64,000 bases of DNA from Dokdonella sp. (GTDB lineage: Bacteria > Pseudomonadota > Gammaproteobacteria > Xanthomonadales > Rhodanobacteraceae): NCBI GenBank assembly GCA_019634795.1, contig JAHCAR010000014.1, forward strand, positions 1 through 64,000, read 5' to 3'. The position numbers were made by a program, and so were the translations under genes. Below, in pieces: positions 42,627-52,204 of the stretch. Position 1 is the stretch's first letter. Each line of letters begins with the position of its first letter. The notes under the pieces are model-generated. The model worked only from the letters and a program-made list of their open reading frames with translations. It had not been told where the DNA came from and searched no databases.

Positions 42627-43841
42627 ATGTCAGCATCGGCTTCCGGTCGGCCACGAATTCCGGGCAGCGTCTGGGCGCTCGGCTTCGTCAGCCTGTTCAC
42701 TGACGTCGGCTCGGAGATGGTGCACAGCCTGCTGCCGGTGCTGCTGGCCGGCAGCCTCGGTGCCAGCGCGCTGACCATCGGCTTCATCGAGGGTGCTGCC
42801 GAAAGCCTGGTCCTGATCACCAAGGTGTTTTCCGGCTACATCAGCGATGCCTTCGGCAAGCGCAAGCCGCTGGTGCTGTTCGGCTACGGCCTCGCCGCGG
42901 CGGTCAAGCCGCTGTTTCCGCTGGCCGGGTCGATCGGCACGATCGTCACCGCGCGACTGCTCGATCGCTTCGGCAAGGGCGTGCGCGGCGCGCCGCGCGA
43001 TGCCCTGATCGCCGACGTCACGCCCGAGGCCGTGCGCGGTGCCGCGTTCGGCCTGCGCCAGTCGATGGATACGGTCGGTGCCGTGGTCGGGCCGCTGCTC
43101 GCGGTCGGCCTGATGGCGCTGCTGCTCGGCGACATCCATGCCGTGCTCTGGTTCGCGGTGCTGCCCGGCCTGATTGCCGTGGGCCTGATCGTGTTGTTCG
43201 TGCGCGAACCTGCGGCGCCACACCGTGCGGCGCGCCTGCCGATCACGCGCGCCGGCCTGGCCAGCCTCGGTGCGCCATTCTGGAAGGTCGTGGTCGTCGG
43301 CGGATTGCTCTCGCTGGCCCGCTTCAGCGAGGCCTTCCTGATCCTGCGCGGCGCCCAGCTCGGTCTGTCCAACACCCTGGTGCCGCTCATCTTCGTGACC
43401 ATGAGCGTGGTCTACACGCTGTCGGCCTGGCCGGTCGGCGTGCTCTCGGACCGCTGGTCGCGTCGCGGCTTGTTCGGTGTCGGCCTGCTCGTCCTGGTCG
43501 TCGCGGATGTCGCCTTGGCGATGGCCGCCGGGCCGCTCGGCGCCTTCGTCGGCGCCGCGCTCTGGGGCCTGCACATGGGCCTGACCCAGGGCCTGCTCTC
43601 CGCCCTGGTCGCCGATACCGTGCCGGCCAGCTGGCGCGGTACCGGCTTCGGTGTGTTCAGTCTCGTTTCGGGCATCGCCCTGCTCGTCGCCAGTGTAGCT
43701 GCCGGTGCGCTCTGGGATACCTACGGTTCGGGCACGACCTTCCTTGCCGGCGGCGCGTTTGCCCTGCTGACCCTGGCCGCGCTGCTCGGTCTCGGGGTCG
43801 GCCGGCGCTCGCCGCAGGCTTCGATTGGCCCGGCGAACTGA
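42627..43841 (+). CDS. Major facilitator superfamily transporter
   Basis: The 404-residue protein has twelve predicted membrane helices. Loop 2-3 contains the MFS A-like motif GYISDAFGKRKPLVLFGYGL, and a second copy (GVLSDRWSRRGLFGVG) follows helix 8. Start sequence SLFTDVGSEMVHSLLPVLL and DRFGKGVRGAPRDALIAD are typical of a sugar/drug-like MFS group with the D-x-G-x-E-M motif. The substrate cannot be told. The ATG at 42627 follows a GGGG-rich site. It precedes fdhD with an 86-bp gap. Confidence 0.88.
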   Translation: MSASASGRPRIPGSVWALGFVSLFTDVGSEMVHSLLPVLLAGSLGASALTIGFIEGAAESLVLITKVFSGYISDAFGKRKPLVLFGYGLAAAVKPLFPLAGSIGTIVTARLLDRFGKGVRGAPRDALIADVTPEAVRGAAFGLRQSMDTVGAVVGPLLAVGLMALLLGDIHAVLWFAVLPGLIAVGLIVLFVREPAAPHRAARLPITRAGLASLGAPFWKVVVVGGLLSLARFSEAFLILRGAQLGLSNTLVPLIFVTMSVVYTLSAWPVGVLSDRWSRRGLFGVGLLVLVVADVALAMAAGPLGAFVGAALWGLHMGLTQGLLSALVADTVPASWRGTGFGVFSLVSGIALLVASVAAGALWDTYGSGTTFLAGGAFALLTLAALLGLGVGRRSPQASIGPAN

Positions 43842-43927
43842 ATGCGCGCGCAGCGTCGCGATGCTGGCCGCAGCCGGCCGCCTGGGCTAGTGTTCGAGCT
43901 GGTCTCCCTGCTCCGGCGGCGAACGGC

Positions 43928-44770
43928 ATGGTGCTGAAAGGGCAATCGGCGAAACCGGAGGCAAGCGCAGCGCCGAGCGTGCAGCGCCGGGTTGAGCGAT
44001 TCGCCGACGGCCGAATCGAGCCGGTCGTCGACTGGATCGCCAGCGAAGTGCCGGTTGCGCTGCACTACAACGGTCGCCCGCACGCCGTGATGCTGGCAAC
44101 ACCGGCCGACCTCGATGATTTCGCGCTCGGCTTCAGCCTCAGCGAAGCGATCATCGCGGCGCCCGCGGAGCTGGAGTCTGTCGAGACGAAGGTGCGCCTC
44201 GAAGGCATCGAGCTGGATCTGCGAATTCCGCCGCCGCGCGCCGAGGCGGTCGCCGCACGCCAGCGCAACCTGACCGCCGGCAGCAGTTGCGGCCTGTGCG
44301 GGACCCAGCAGCTCGAGGATGTCGTGCGCCACCCGCCAGCGGTCGGTCCGGGTCTCCGCATCGATGTCGAAACGCTGCATATCGCGCTGTCCGCATTGCA
44401 CGCGGCGCAACCGCTGAACAGCCAGACCGGGGCGACGCATGCCGCCGCCTGGGCTAATGGCGGCGGCGAACTGCTGTTCGTGCGCGAGGACGTCGGCCGA
44501 CACAACGCGCTGGACAAGCTGATCGGTGCACTGGCACGTGCCGGCGCCGACCTCGGCCAGGGCTTCCTGATCTTGACCAGCCGGGCCAGCTACGAGATGG
44601 TGCAGAAGGCGGCGACGGTCGGGATTGCGCTGGTCGTGGCGATTTCGGCACCGACGGCGCTGGCGATCCATCTGGCCGATTCGACCGCAGTCACCCTGGT
44701 CGGCTTCGCCCGCGATGCCACGCATGTCGTCTACACTCATGCGCATCGGCTCGTCATGTCGAGGGAGTGA
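43928..44770 (+). CDS. fdhD: Formate dehydrogenase accessory sulfurtransferase FdhD
   Basis: The 280-residue protein is FdhD, which moves sulfur from IscS to the molybdenum cofactor of formate dehydrogenases and is needed for their activity. The functional Cys loop is visible as GSSCGLCGTQQ, and the C-terminal core has FVREDVGRHNALDKLIGAL and TSRASYEMVQKA. It is followed 4 nt later by fdsD. It serves the FdsGBA enzyme encoded at 5005-11162. The start ATG at 43928 fits the family. Confidence 0.95.
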   Translation: MVLKGQSAKPEASAAPSVQRRVERFADGRIEPVVDWIASEVPVALHYNGRPHAVMLATPADLDDFALGFSLSEAIIAAPAELESVETKVRLEGIELDLRIPPPRAEAVAARQRNLTAGSSCGLCGTQQLEDVVRHPPAVGPGLRIDVETLHIALSALHAAQPLNSQTGATHAAAWANGGGELLFVREDVGRHNALDKLIGALARAGADLGQGFLILTSRASYEMVQKAATVGIALVVAISAPTALAIHLADSTAVTLVGFARDATHVVYTHAHRLVMSRE

Positions 44771-44774
44771 TCCG

Positions 44775-44996
44775 ATGGACGCGCAGCGCCTGGTCGCCAT
44801 GGCCAACGACATCGCCCGCTATTTCGCCTCCGAACCCGACCGCGAGGCCGCTATCGCCGGCGTGACCAACCATCTCGAGAAGTTCTGGGATCCGCGCATG
44901 CGCCGACAGCTGCGCGCCTATCTCGAGGCCGGCGGCGAGGGCCTTGGCGATCTTGCCCGCGCTGCTGTCGAGCGGCTGCAGATCGCCCAGGGCTGA
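44775..44996 (+). CDS. fdsD: NAD-dependent formate dehydrogenase delta subunit
   Basis: The 73-residue protein matches FdsD: MDAQRLVAMANDIARYFASE, NHLEKFWDPRMRRQL and LSPLARAAVERL-like end (GLGDLARAAVERLQ). FdsD is the small subunit found in the (alpha-beta-gamma)2 formate dehydrogenase complex and supports its assembly. It lies 4 nt after fdhD (GAGGGA ribosome-binding site inside the fdhD end). In many bacteria fdsD follows fdsA and fdhD directly; here the set is split over two loci. Confidence 0.92.
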   Translation: MDAQRLVAMANDIARYFASEPDREAAIAGVTNHLEKFWDPRMRRQLRAYLEAGGEGLGDLARAAVERLQIAQG

Positions 44997-45123
44997 ACCG
45001 ATTGAATGGCAGGGGCGACGGCTGCGCGGGCTGCTTGCGGAGCCGGGCTGCGTAGCGGACCGCCGTGAACTGGCGGATGATGCGGGCCTGTCGAGTTGGC
45101 CCGTCCGACCTCGGGGAATTCGC

Positions 45124-46005
45124 ATGAAGCGAAATTCGAAAGCCAGACCGAATACCAAACCCTCAACGGCAGCGATGCGCCAGAACGCGAAGGACTACCT
45201 GCGCCGATTCCCCCCGCAAAGCACGGCCGGCACCCTCTCCAACATTGGCATGGTGCTGATCGGCAATGCGCTGGTGTTCTGGCTGCTTTGGACCGGCGAG
45301 TTGCGGGCCGCGCACCTGATCGCCCTGGTCATGCTCGAGACCGCGCTGCTGATCGTTATCAGCTGGCTGCTGCAGCGCGCGATACCGCGCAAGGACTGGC
45401 TCGAACAACCCAAGCCCTGGCGCGAGAGGCTGCCGATCATCATCTTCGTGATGGTCTGGCTCGGCGGGGCCTATAGCATCACCCTGGCCATGATCAATGG
45501 TTATCCCGATTTCATCGCCCTGCTCAAATCGCCGCAAGCCTGGATCGAGACCCGCCTCTACATCCCGCTGCTGTACACGCTCGGCCTGGCCCTGGTGCAC
45601 GCCGTGGCCGACCTGCGCCACTATCGCCGGCGCGGCGGGCCGTTCGTGTCCGAGGTCGGCCACGACGCCATGGCCCGCTACCTGACCCTGGTCCTCGGCG
45701 GCATTCCGTTCGCGATGCCGTTCTTCGCCGCGGCGATCGGCGGCTTCAAGGGCGTCGAGTACATCGCCGGCAAGGCACGCGTCGACCCGACCCGCTCGAC
45801 GCTGGCCGGCGCGGCCATGCTGTTCGTCTTCAGCGCGAGCTTCTGGCTGATCGAAGGGCTGATCGATTCGGGCGTGCACGGCTGGGCCATCGGTTTCGTG
45901 TTCGCCAAGCTGATCGCCGAAGTGCTGATCGTCTGCATGCCACTGATCATGGTCCGGATCGTCCGTGAGGAGGCGTCGAAGCCGGCCGCGGCCGGCGCAT
46001 CCTGA
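45124..46005 (+). CDS. Integral membrane protein of unknown function
   Basis: The 293-residue protein has a basic N-terminus (MKRNSKARPNTKPS) and about six membrane helices: IGMVLIGNALVFWLLW, LIALVMLETALLIVISWLL, LPIIIFVMVWLGGAY, LYIPLLYTLGLALVHAVADL, YLTLVLGGIPFAMPFFAAAIG, and a last pair. A loop with RRRGGPFVSEVGHDAMARY is conserved-looking. I cannot name the family. It stands alone between fdsD and the RND operon. The start ATG at 45124 is the first Met after a spacer with no other in-frame signal. Confidence 0.7.
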   Translation: MKRNSKARPNTKPSTAAMRQNAKDYLRRFPPQSTAGTLSNIGMVLIGNALVFWLLWTGELRAAHLIALVMLETALLIVISWLLQRAIPRKDWLEQPKPWRERLPIIIFVMVWLGGAYSITLAMINGYPDFIALLKSPQAWIETRLYIPLLYTLGLALVHAVADLRHYRRRGGPFVSEVGHDAMARYLTLVLGGIPFAMPFFAAAIGGFKGVEYIAGKARVDPTRSTLAGAAMLFVFSASFWLIEGLIDSGVHGWAIGFVFAKLIAEVLIVCMPLIMVRIVREEASKPAAAGAS

Positions 46006-46178
46006 AGCCGCGCTCGGGTCTGCATCGGCCAATCTTCGCAATTTGTTCATGATTGGTCGGGAATCTTCTTGGCATGCTGTGACTCCCAGTCGCGCTGCGT
46101 ACCTGCCCCTGCGACGGCTATGATCGACCCTCGGCGAGCCGTCGCCTGCCGAACAAACCCCGGAAGAAGGATGTGCGG

Positions 46179-47369
46179 ATGTCGCGTGGGAAGCTGATTG
46201 CCATCGTCGTGGTTGCCGCTCTGGCCGTGTTCGTCGCCTGGCGCCTGCTCGGCCAGGGGGCGGCGGACAAGGGCCGGCGTGGGAGCGAGGGCGACGATTC
46301 GCCGATCCCGGTCACCGCGGTGGCGGCGACGACGCAGGATGTCCCGCTCTACCTGACCGCGCTCGGCACGGTCCAGGCACTGAACACGGTGACCGTCAGC
46401 GCCCAGGTCAGCGGCCAGTTGCAGGCGGTCCATTTCGCCGAAGGCCAGGAAGTGAAGAAGGGCGATCTGATCGCGGAGATCGACCCGCGCAGCTACCAGG
46501 CGGCGTTCGACCAGGCCCTGGCCAAGAAGAAGCAGGACGAGGCGCAGCTGGCTGCTTCGAAGAGCACGCTGAAGCGCTACGAGGACCTGATCGGCAAGAA
46601 TTTCGTCTCGGCCCAGGATCTCGAGAACCAGCGCCAGACCGTGCGCCAGCAGGAGGCCCTGATCGCCGGCGACATCGCTGCAATCGAAAATGCGCGTACG
46701 CAACTGAGTTTCACGAAGATCACCGCGCCGATCGATGGCCTTGCCGGCATCCGCCAGGTCGATGTCGGCAACCTGTTGCAGGCCAACGGCAGCTCGATCG
46801 TCACCCTGACCCAGACCCGTCCGCTCAACGTCATCTTCAACCTTCCCCAGCAGGACATGGCCAAGGTGCGCGAAGCCGATGCGACGCCGCTGCGGGTCAC
46901 CGCGCTGTCGCGCAACGACTCGACGCCGATCGCCGAGGGTGAACTCAAGGTCATCGACAATTCGATCGACACGAGCACCGCGACCTTCAAGCTCAAGGCC
47001 GAATTCCCGAATGCCGACCGCAAGCTCTGGCCAGGGGAATTCGTCAACGTGCGCCTGGCCGTGCGCACGGTCACCGACGGCATCGTGGTGCCGGCCACCG
47101 GCGTACAGCAGGGGCCGGACGGCGAATACGCCTGGGTCGTGCAGGGCGACTCGACGGTGAAGATGCAGGCCGTGCAGACCGGAGGCACGGTCGACGGTGG
47201 CGGCGTACTGATCCTCAGTGGATTGGCCGCAGGCGATCGTGTCGTCACCGAAGGCCAGTTCCGCCTGAAGTCGGGCATCAAGGTTGCGCCGATGGCGCCC
47301 GGCGAGGTGGCCGCGCCGACGCCGGTGCCTGCGGCGGATGGAATGAAAAAACGCGGTAGGCGTGGCTGA
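46179..47369 (+). CDS. RND efflux periplasmic adaptor (MdtA-like membrane fusion protein)
   Basis: The 396-residue adaptor starts with a membrane anchor (LIAIVVVAALAVFVAWRLL). The lipoyl/barrel-sandwich halves (TVSAQVSGQLQAVHFAEGQEVKKGDLIAEIDP and FTKITAPIDGLAGIRQVDVGNLLQ) flank a coiled-coil hairpin (about 100-160). The beta-barrel and membrane-proximal domains follow. It joins RND permeases to an outer-membrane channel. Two permease genes follow on the same strand. The ATG at 46179 (GGAAGAAGG 8 nt upstream) is preferred to the GTG at 46173. A large inverted repeat lies between this gene and the first permease. No outer-membrane factor gene is in the window. Confidence 0.93.
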   Translation: MSRGKLIAIVVVAALAVFVAWRLLGQGAADKGRRGSEGDDSPIPVTAVAATTQDVPLYLTALGTVQALNTVTVSAQVSGQLQAVHFAEGQEVKKGDLIAEIDPRSYQAAFDQALAKKKQDEAQLAASKSTLKRYEDLIGKNFVSAQDLENQRQTVRQQEALIAGDIAAIENARTQLSFTKITAPIDGLAGIRQVDVGNLLQANGSSIVTLTQTRPLNVIFNLPQQDMAKVREADATPLRVTALSRNDSTPIAEGELKVIDNSIDTSTATFKLKAEFPNADRKLWPGEFVNVRLAVRTVTDGIVVPATGVQQGPDGEYAWVVQGDSTVKMQAVQTGGTVDGGGVLILSGLAAGDRVVTEGQFRLKSGIKVAPMAPGEVAAPTPVPAADGMKKRGRRG

Positions 47370-47413
47370 GGCAGGTTCGATGCTCAGCAAGCGTAATCCT
47401 GCAGGCACCAGAA

Positions 47414-47488
47414 TCCTCGCCGTCGTCCCGGCCCTTCGACAGGCTCAGGACTGGCCGGACCCGGTCCGGGCCGGGACGACGGCGAGGA
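47414..47488. repeat. Perfect 21-bp inverted repeat between adaptor and permease genes
   Basis: TCCTCGCCGTCGTCCCGGCCC (47414-47434) is matched exactly in reverse complement at 47468-47488, around the core CTTCGACAGGCTCAGGACTGG. Inside one operon such a hairpin could stabilise or attenuate mRNA. Related sequences occur at 50892 and 51103. Confidence 0.85.
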
Positions 47489-47577
47489 AGATCAGAGTTG
47501 GCGGCAGCATGAAGAACAGAAAGCCGTTCCAGGCTTCACGGCCGGCGACATCCGTCACACGCAGGGACACATAACCC

Positions 47578-50500
47578 GTGGGATTCTCGACCCTCTTCAT
47601 CCGCCGCCCGATTGCCACTTCGCTGCTGATGGCCGGCGTGCTGCTGCTCGGCATCCTCGGCTATCGGCTGCTGCCGGTGTCGGCGCTGCCCGACATCGAC
47701 GCGCCGTCGATCCAGGTGACGACCCAGTATCCGGGCGCCAGCCCGAGCACGATGGCCTCGCTCGTGACGACGCCGCTTGAGCGCCAGTTCGGCCAGATTT
47801 CCGGCCTGCGCATGATGACGTCGGATTCCTCGGCCGGGCTGTCGACGATCCTGCTGACCTTCAACATGGATCGCGACATCGATGCGGCCGCGCAGGACGT
47901 GCAATCGGCGATCAATGCCGGGCGCGGCACGCTGCCGAACAACCTGCCGTATCCGCCGGTCTACAACAAGGTCAATCCGGCCGATGCGCCGATCCTGACC
48001 CTGGTCATGAGTTCCGACGCGCTGCCGCTGCGCGAGGTCAACAATTACGCCGATTCGATCCTCTCGCAGAAGCTCTCGCAGGTCGCCGGCGTCGGCCTCG
48101 TCAGCATCGCCGGCAACGTGCGCCCGGCCGTGCGCATCCAGGTCGATCCGGCCGCCATCGCCAACCAGGGCCTGACCCTCGAGGACGTGCGTTCGGCGCT
48201 GACCCAGGCCAACGTCAATGGACCCAAGGGCACGGTCGATGCCGCCTCGCAGTCGTTCACGATAGGCGCCAACGACCAGCTCTCCGATGCCGACGGCTAC
48301 CGCAACACGATCATCAGCTACAAGGGCGGCGCACCGGTGCGCCTCGGCGACGTGGCCAGAGTGGTCGACGGCGTCGAAAACGACCAGCTCGCGGCTTGGG
48401 CCAACGGCAAGCCGGCGGTCCTGCTCGACGTGCGCCGCCAGCCCGGGGCGAACATCGTGCAGACCGTCGACAGCATCAAGAAGCTGCTGCCCGAACTGCG
48501 CGACCTGCTGCCGGCCAATGTCCACCTCGACGTGTTCGCCGACCGCACGGTGACGATCCGCGCCTCGGTCGAGGATGTCGAATTCACCCTGATGCTGACC
48601 ATCGGCCTCGTCATCGCGGTGATCTTCGTGTTCCTGCGTCGCCTCTGGGCCACGGTCATTCCGAGCGTGGCCGTGCCGCTGTCGATCCTCGGCACCTTCG
48701 CCCTGATGTCCTTCGCCGCGTTCTCGCTCGACAACCTGTCGCTGATGGCGCTGACCGTGGCCACCGGCTTCGTCGTCGACGATGCGATCGTGATGATCGA
48801 GAACATCGTGCGCTACATCGAGAAGGGACGCGAACCGAAGGACGCCGCCGAAACCGGCGCGAAGGAGATCGGCTTCACCGTGCTGTCGCTGACGGTCTCG
48901 CTGGTCGCCGTGTTCCTGCCGCTGCTGCTGATGCCGGGTGTGACCGGGCGGCTGTTCAAGGAGTTCGCGATCGTCCTCTCGATCGCGGTCGGCATTTCGA
49001 TGATCGTCTCGCTGACCCTGACCCCGATGATGTGCGCCTACCTGCTGCGCCGCGAGAATGTGCCGCATGAGGACGTCGAAACCGGCGCCAAGGGCGGCGG
49101 CCGTCGCGACTGGTGGGACCGCCTCGTGGCCGCCTATGCGCGCAGCCTTGATTGGGTTTTCGGTCACCAGCGCTTGACCATGCTTGTGCTGACCGCGACT
49201 GTCGCCCTGACCGTGCTGTTGTTCGTCAGCATGCCCAAGGGGCTGCTGCCCGAGCAGGACACCGGCATGATCACCGGCGTCGTCCAGGCCGATGAGACGA
49301 TTGCCTTCGAGGCCATGCTCGAACGCACGCGCCGGGTCGCCGAAGCCTTGCGCGCCGACCCGGCGGTGACCGGCGTCGCCGCGTTCGTCGGTGCCGGTTC
49401 AATCAACCCCACCCTCAACCAGGGCCAGCTCAGCATCGTGCTCAAGCCGCGTTCGCAGCGCGACGGCCTGGCCGAACTGTTGCCGCGCCTGCAGCGCACG
49501 GTCGAGCGCATTCCCGGCGTCGCCCTGTTCCTCAAGCCGGTCCAGGACATCGCCCTCGATAACCGCGTCGCGCCGACCGAGTACCAGTACGCGCTGACCG
49601 AAGTGAACGAGGAGGAACTCGGACGCTTCGCCGAGCGCATGACCGCGGCCTTGCAGAAACGTCCCGAGCTGACCGACGTCGACAACAACCTGGCCGCCAA
49701 CGGCCTGCAGCTCAACCTGACCATCAACCGCGACCAGGCCAGCCGGCTCGGCGTACCGATCCAGACCATCGACGATACCCTGTATTCGGCCTTCGGCCAG
49801 CGCCAGATCTCGACCATCTTCACCCAGCTCAACCAGTACCGCGTGGTCCTCGAGGTCGATCCGAAATTCCGCACCAGCGCCGACCTGCTCAATCGGCTCA
49901 GCGTGCGCGGCAGCGGCAGCGGCGTGCTCACCGGCAGCAACGCGACCAGCTTCGGCCAGGCCACCTCGAGCAATTCGGCTACGCCGAGCGGGATCGGCTC
50001 GCAGGGCAACACCGGCATCGCGATCGGCGCCGGCGGCACGATCCCGATGGCGTCCCTGGTCGAGGCCAAGGTCATCAACGCACCGCTCGTGATCAGCCAC
50101 CAGAACCAGCTACCGGCGGTGACCATCTCGTTCAACGTAGCCAACGGCTACTCACTGTCCGACGCGGTCGAGGCGATCAGCGAAGTCGAAGGCACGATCG
50201 ACATGCCGGCGCAGATCCGCGGCAGCTTCATCGGCAAGGCCGCCGAGTTCTCGTCCTCGATGCTCGACGAGGTGCTGCTGATCCTGGCCTCGCTGGTGGT
50301 CATCTACATCGTCCTCGGCGTGCTCTACGAGAGCTACATCCATCCGATCACGATCATCTCGACCCTGCCGCCGGCCGGCGTCGGCGCCTTGCTCGCCCTG
50401 ACCCTGTGCGGCTTCAGCCTGTCGATCGACGGCATCGTCGGCATCATCCTGCTGATCGGCATCGTCAAGAAGAACGCGATCATGATGATCGACTTCGCCA

Positions 50501-50808
50501 TCGATGCACGCCGCGAAGGCATGGGCGCGCACGATGCGATCCGCCGCGCCGCCCTGCTGCGCTTCCGGCCGATCCTGATGACCACGTTCGCGGCCATGTT
50601 CGGCGCGCTGCCGTTGGCTCTCGGCACCGGCATCGGTTCCGAACTGCGCCAACCGCTCGGCGTGTCGATCGTCGGCGGCCTGCTGCTGTCGCAGCTGATC
50701 ACCCTGTACACGACGCCGGTGCTGTATCTGCACATGGAGCGCTTTTCGGACTGGCTGGCGGGGCAGCGCGGGCGGCGGGAGTTGGTGGTTGATCGGGGGT
50801 TGGCGTGA
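47578..50808 (+). CDS. RND efflux permease (MdtB/MdtC-like), first of two
   Basis: The 1076-residue inner-membrane proton-driven pump subunit has the twelve-helix HAE-1 layout. Helix 1 is RRPIATSLLMAGVLLLGILG. The proton-relay region in TM4 (ATGFVVDDAIVMIENI) includes the paired Asp, and TM10 Lys lies in LLIGIVKKNAIMMIDFAI. Residues about 777-820 form a Gly/Ser/Asn-rich insertion (GSGSGVLTGSNATSFGQATS...) absent from most relatives. The GTG start at 47578 is used because the family N-terminus begins there. A second, different permease follows beyond a 1.4-kb repeat region, as in MdtABC systems with two heteromeric permeases. Confidence 0.93.
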   Translation: MGFSTLFIRRPIATSLLMAGVLLLGILGYRLLPVSALPDIDAPSIQVTTQYPGASPSTMASLVTTPLERQFGQISGLRMMTSDSSAGLSTILLTFNMDRDIDAAAQDVQSAINAGRGTLPNNLPYPPVYNKVNPADAPILTLVMSSDALPLREVNNYADSILSQKLSQVAGVGLVSIAGNVRPAVRIQVDPAAIANQGLTLEDVRSALTQANVNGPKGTVDAASQSFTIGANDQLSDADGYRNTIISYKGGAPVRLGDVARVVDGVENDQLAAWANGKPAVLLDVRRQPGANIVQTVDSIKKLLPELRDLLPANVHLDVFADRTVTIRASVEDVEFTLMLTIGLVIAVIFVFLRRLWATVIPSVAVPLSILGTFALMSFAAFSLDNLSLMALTVATGFVVDDAIVMIENIVRYIEKGREPKDAAETGAKEIGFTVLSLTVSLVAVFLPLLLMPGVTGRLFKEFAIVLSIAVGISMIVSLTLTPMMCAYLLRRENVPHEDVETGAKGGGRRDWWDRLVAAYARSLDWVFGHQRLTMLVLTATVALTVLLFVSMPKGLLPEQDTGMITGVVQADETIAFEAMLERTRRVAEALRADPAVTGVAAFVGAGSINPTLNQGQLSIVLKPRSQRDGLAELLPRLQRTVERIPGVALFLKPVQDIALDNRVAPTEYQYALTEVNEEELGRFAERMTAALQKRPELTDVDNNLAANGLQLNLTINRDQASRLGVPIQTIDDTLYSAFGQRQISTIFTQLNQYRVVLEVDPKFRTSADLLNRLSVRGSGSGVLTGSNATSFGQATSSNSATPSGIGSQGNTGIAIGAGGTIPMASLVEAKVINAPLVISHQNQLPAVTISFNVANGYSLSDAVEAISEVEGTIDMPAQIRGSFIGKAAEFSSSMLDEVLLILASLVVIYIVLGVLYESYIHPITIISTLPPAGVGALLALTLCGFSLSIDGIVGIILLIGIVKKNAIMMIDFAIDARREGMGAHDAIRRAALLRFRPILMTTFAAMFGALPLALGTGIGSELRQPLGVSIVGGLLLSQLITLYTTPVLYLHMERFSDWLAGQRGRRELVVDRGLA

Positions 50809-50830
50809 ACCGGGTGCACCGCCCTTGTAT

Positions 50831-51226
50831 CACTGTAGGAGCGCCTTCAGGCGCGATGCTTTCCTGCACGGTTCGAACTTCTACATCGTCGTCCCGGCCC
50901 TTCTACAGGCTCAGGACAGGGCGGACTTCGTCCGGGCAGGGGCCCAGTGACTTTGCTCTTCGGGATGTTTCAGATCGCTTCGCGGCGCATTCATGGGCTA
51001 GAAGCAAAGCTTTCACTCGCCTGCGGCAAGCGGGTCACTCAAATTCCACTGTAGGAGCGCCTTCAGGCGCGATGCTCTTCTGCACGTTTCGGAATTCCAC
51101 ATCGTCGTCCCGGCCCTTCGACAGGCTCAGGACTGGCCGGACTTCGTCCGGGCAGGGACCCAATGACTTGGCTCTTCGGGATGTTTCAGATCGCTGCGCG
51201 GCGCATCCTTGGAGAAGAAACAAAGC

Positions 51227-51252
<26 letters not shown>
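50831..51252. repeat. Two tandem ~205-bp direct repeats with REP hairpin and GACAGGCTCAGGAC core
   Basis: Copies at 50831-51034 and 51047-51252 both begin CACTGTAGGAGCGCCTTCAG and run through GTCGTCCCGGCCCTT, GACTTCGTCCGGGCAGGG, CTCTTCGGGATGTTTCAG and AAGCTTTCACTCGCC. The spacing is 216 bp. They are non-coding repeats between the two RND permease genes. Confidence 0.85.
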
Positions 51253-51908
<656 letters not shown>

Positions 51909-52204
51909 TCCCGGCATGGATGCCGCGCCGCGAAGCGGCGTAAAACCCAATTACAAGCCAGGAACTGGGTGACGTGCTGCGTCTGCAGCTTGCCCTTCGG
52001 GCCATTCGCAAAGCGAATGTTCGCTCCGGCATCCCACCTTCTCAGTCTTTCCTCCGCAGGGACGACGGGATGGCAGGCTCGGAGATTTCGAGGTGCTGGA
52101 CCGTTTGGAAAAATTCAATCGGGAGGTTCTGCTTGCGTCAGGCGCGTTTGCGACGCGAAGGGAAACGAACAAAACAGGTACGCCCCCCGCGCAGGGTCCC
52201 CGGG

